This document shows, one piece after another, positions 63,312 to 64,000 of a DNA stretch of 64,000 bases. The notes beneath the pieces were generated by a model, which did not search any database, was not told the origin of the DNA, and was given only the letters and a program-made list of their open reading frames with translations. The stretch comes from Nocardioides caeni (lineage in GTDB: Bacteria; Actinomycetota; Actinomycetes; Propionibacteriales; Nocardioidaceae): positions 341,276-405,275 of the forward strand of contig NZ_STGW01000002.1 in the NCBI RefSeq assembly GCF_004912195.1. Direction: 5' to 3'. Position numbers and translations under genes: made by a program. Numbering within the stretch: position 1 is the stretch's first letter; every line of letters begins with the position of its first letter.

Positions 63312-64000
63312 TCAGCCGATCGGGACGGCGGCGGCCTCGTCCTGCGGCTCGGGGCCACACCGCTGGCTGGCCGGGAGCTCGGCGAGGCGCTCCGCGCTGA
63401 CGGCCGAGATGTCGACCAGGCCGACGGCCTCGTCGCTGACGGGCACGCTCAGGGCGTCGGCCGAGATCGTGCCGTCGGACCAGTCGACGTCACCGAACAC
63501 CGGGTTGAGGTGCGGCTGGTTGTGGTCGAGCCACAGCGCGACCAGCTCGTTGCCACGGTTCCAGGCGTCCTCGCCGACGACGGGCTGACCCGTCTCGTCG
63601 AGGAAGGCGGCCGTGCCGATGGCCTCGATCATCGCCTCGTCACGGGCCTGGATGTCCGCGAGCCAGGTGAACGACTCGAGGTTGTCGTCGTCGATCTCGC
63701 CGAGGGCCTCCCACTGCGCACGCACCTCGCTCTCGTCGACCTCGCCGGGCACCGGGACGCCGTGGTCGGTCGCGACCGCGTCGATCGCGACCGAGCGACT
63801 CCACAGCAGGGTGAGCTGGGTGCGGATCAGCGCGGTCGGGAACGCCTGCTCGTCGGGGTGCTCGGCGAGCAGCGTGCAGTAGTCCTCGACCGTCCGGTCG
63901 ACGACCTCGAGCTGCAGCGACTCCCCGTCGACCTCGGCAGCCACGCCGGGGCGTGGGCCCTCGTCGGTCAGGCCGCACCCGGCGGCCAGCAGGACCGTGC
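63312..64000 (-). CDS. lipoprotein, SurA/foldase-N-like (5' end beyond the window)
   Basis: The reading frame is open to the window edge. At the edge it encodes TVLLAAGCGL, a lipobox with the modified cysteine, so it is an exported lipoprotein whose start codon lies just outside. The mature part is helical and acidic (VDRTVEDYCTLLAEH; LIRTQLTLLWSRSVAIDAVATDHG), resembling SurA-N/trigger-factor-like chaperone regions; no PPIase domain follows. 'Foldase-like' is only a tentative call. It precedes mazG by 10 bp on the same strand. Confidence 0.7.
   Translation of the reverse strand, partial: TVLLAAGCGLTDEGPRPGVAAEVDGESLQLEVVDRTVEDYCTLLAEHPDEQAFPTALIRTQLTLLWSRSVAIDAVATDHGVPVPGEVDESEVRAQWEALGEIDDDNLESFTWLADIQARDEAMIEAIGTAAFLDETGQPVVGEDAWNRGNELVALWLDHNQPHLNPVFGDVDWSDGTISADALSVPVSDEAVGLVDISAVSAERLAELPASQRCGPEPQDEAAAVPIG

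Overview
The window is a stretch of high-GC actinobacterial chromosome. The gene content resembles Nocardioidaceae (Nocardioides-like), but this assignment comes from protein character and gene order and has not been tested by a search. Supporting signs are an archaeal-type ValS, DUF4235/DUF3618/holin-family envelope genes, a tRNA-Gly, tRNA-Pro, tig, clpP1, clpP2, clpX order, IdeR/DtxR-type iron boxes, and many start codons lying 6-8 nt after a TAnnnT -10 hexamer, as expected for leaderless mRNAs. Coding density is high, GTG starts are frequent, and many neighbouring genes overlap by 4 bp (ATGA or GTGA).

Layout. 1-1.6 kb: adenylate cyclase and a PH-domain membrane protein. 1.6-12.3 kb: biotin-dependent acyl-CoA carboxylase parts (birA, beta subunit, epsilon subunit, and further on the biotinylated alpha subunit), interspersed with a secreted metalloprotease, a DUF885 protein, maf and an acyl-CoA dehydrogenase. 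12.4-21.3 kb: a diguanylate cyclase, a translationally coupled chain of PH, PH, PemK-like and BenE genes, a SpoIID-like protein and valS. 21.3-22.3 kb: a small envelope operon. 22.4-23.9 kb: a repeat-rich cassette around a frameshifted AbiEi-HTH/DUF559 nuclease gene. 24-29.7 kb: clpX, clpP2, clpP1, a lipase-like hydrolase, tig and two tRNAs. 29.8-35.2 kb: a SpoIIE-type phosphatase, a Nei-type glycosylase, rpiB, a quinone-reductase-like flavoprotein and lpdA. 35.2-40.2 kb: a 168-bp long-inverted-repeat element, a subtilase, a gamma-glutamylcyclotransferase-like protein, a beta-propeller lipoprotein, purine nucleoside phosphorylase and a TetR regulator. 40.2-48.6 kb: a heme acquisition island (two surface heme-binding-type proteins, hmuV/U/T, heme oxygenase, a secreted HtaA-type protein) with two iron boxes. 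48.6-55.4 kb: a probable oxidative catabolic module (acyl-CoA ligase, esterase, TetR, flavin monooxygenase, divergent SDRs). 55.4-62.5 kb: MerR with an aldo/keto reductase, phosphohexomutase, an FKBP lipoprotein, deoC and two aldehyde dehydrogenases. 62.7-64 kb: mazG and a lipoprotein cut by the window edge.

How the genes fit together. BirA would biotinylate the alpha subunit, which works with the beta and epsilon subunits to make malonyl- or methylmalonyl-CoA. PNP, phosphomutase, DeoC and ALDH form a (deoxy)nucleoside salvage route. The hmu/hta genes capture heme, import it and release its iron under iron control. The monooxygenase module could convert an alcohol through a ketone and an ester to an acyl-CoA.

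The most unusual non-coding content is: (i) two 92-bp elements with about 22-bp terminal inverted repeats, plus a 30-bp perfect-hairpin derivative, bracketing the broken DUF559 gene; (ii) two arrays of a related repeat with an exact 22-bp period, each placed directly behind the stop codon of a minus-strand gene; (iii) a 168-bp inverted-repeat element lying on the lpdA promoter; (iv) a duplicated intergenic-type repeat read in frame inside a hydrolase gene. Several coding anomalies (a MerR gene without its stop, an SDR whose best start codon reads GTC, the DUF559 frameshift) look like recent lesions or sequence errors.
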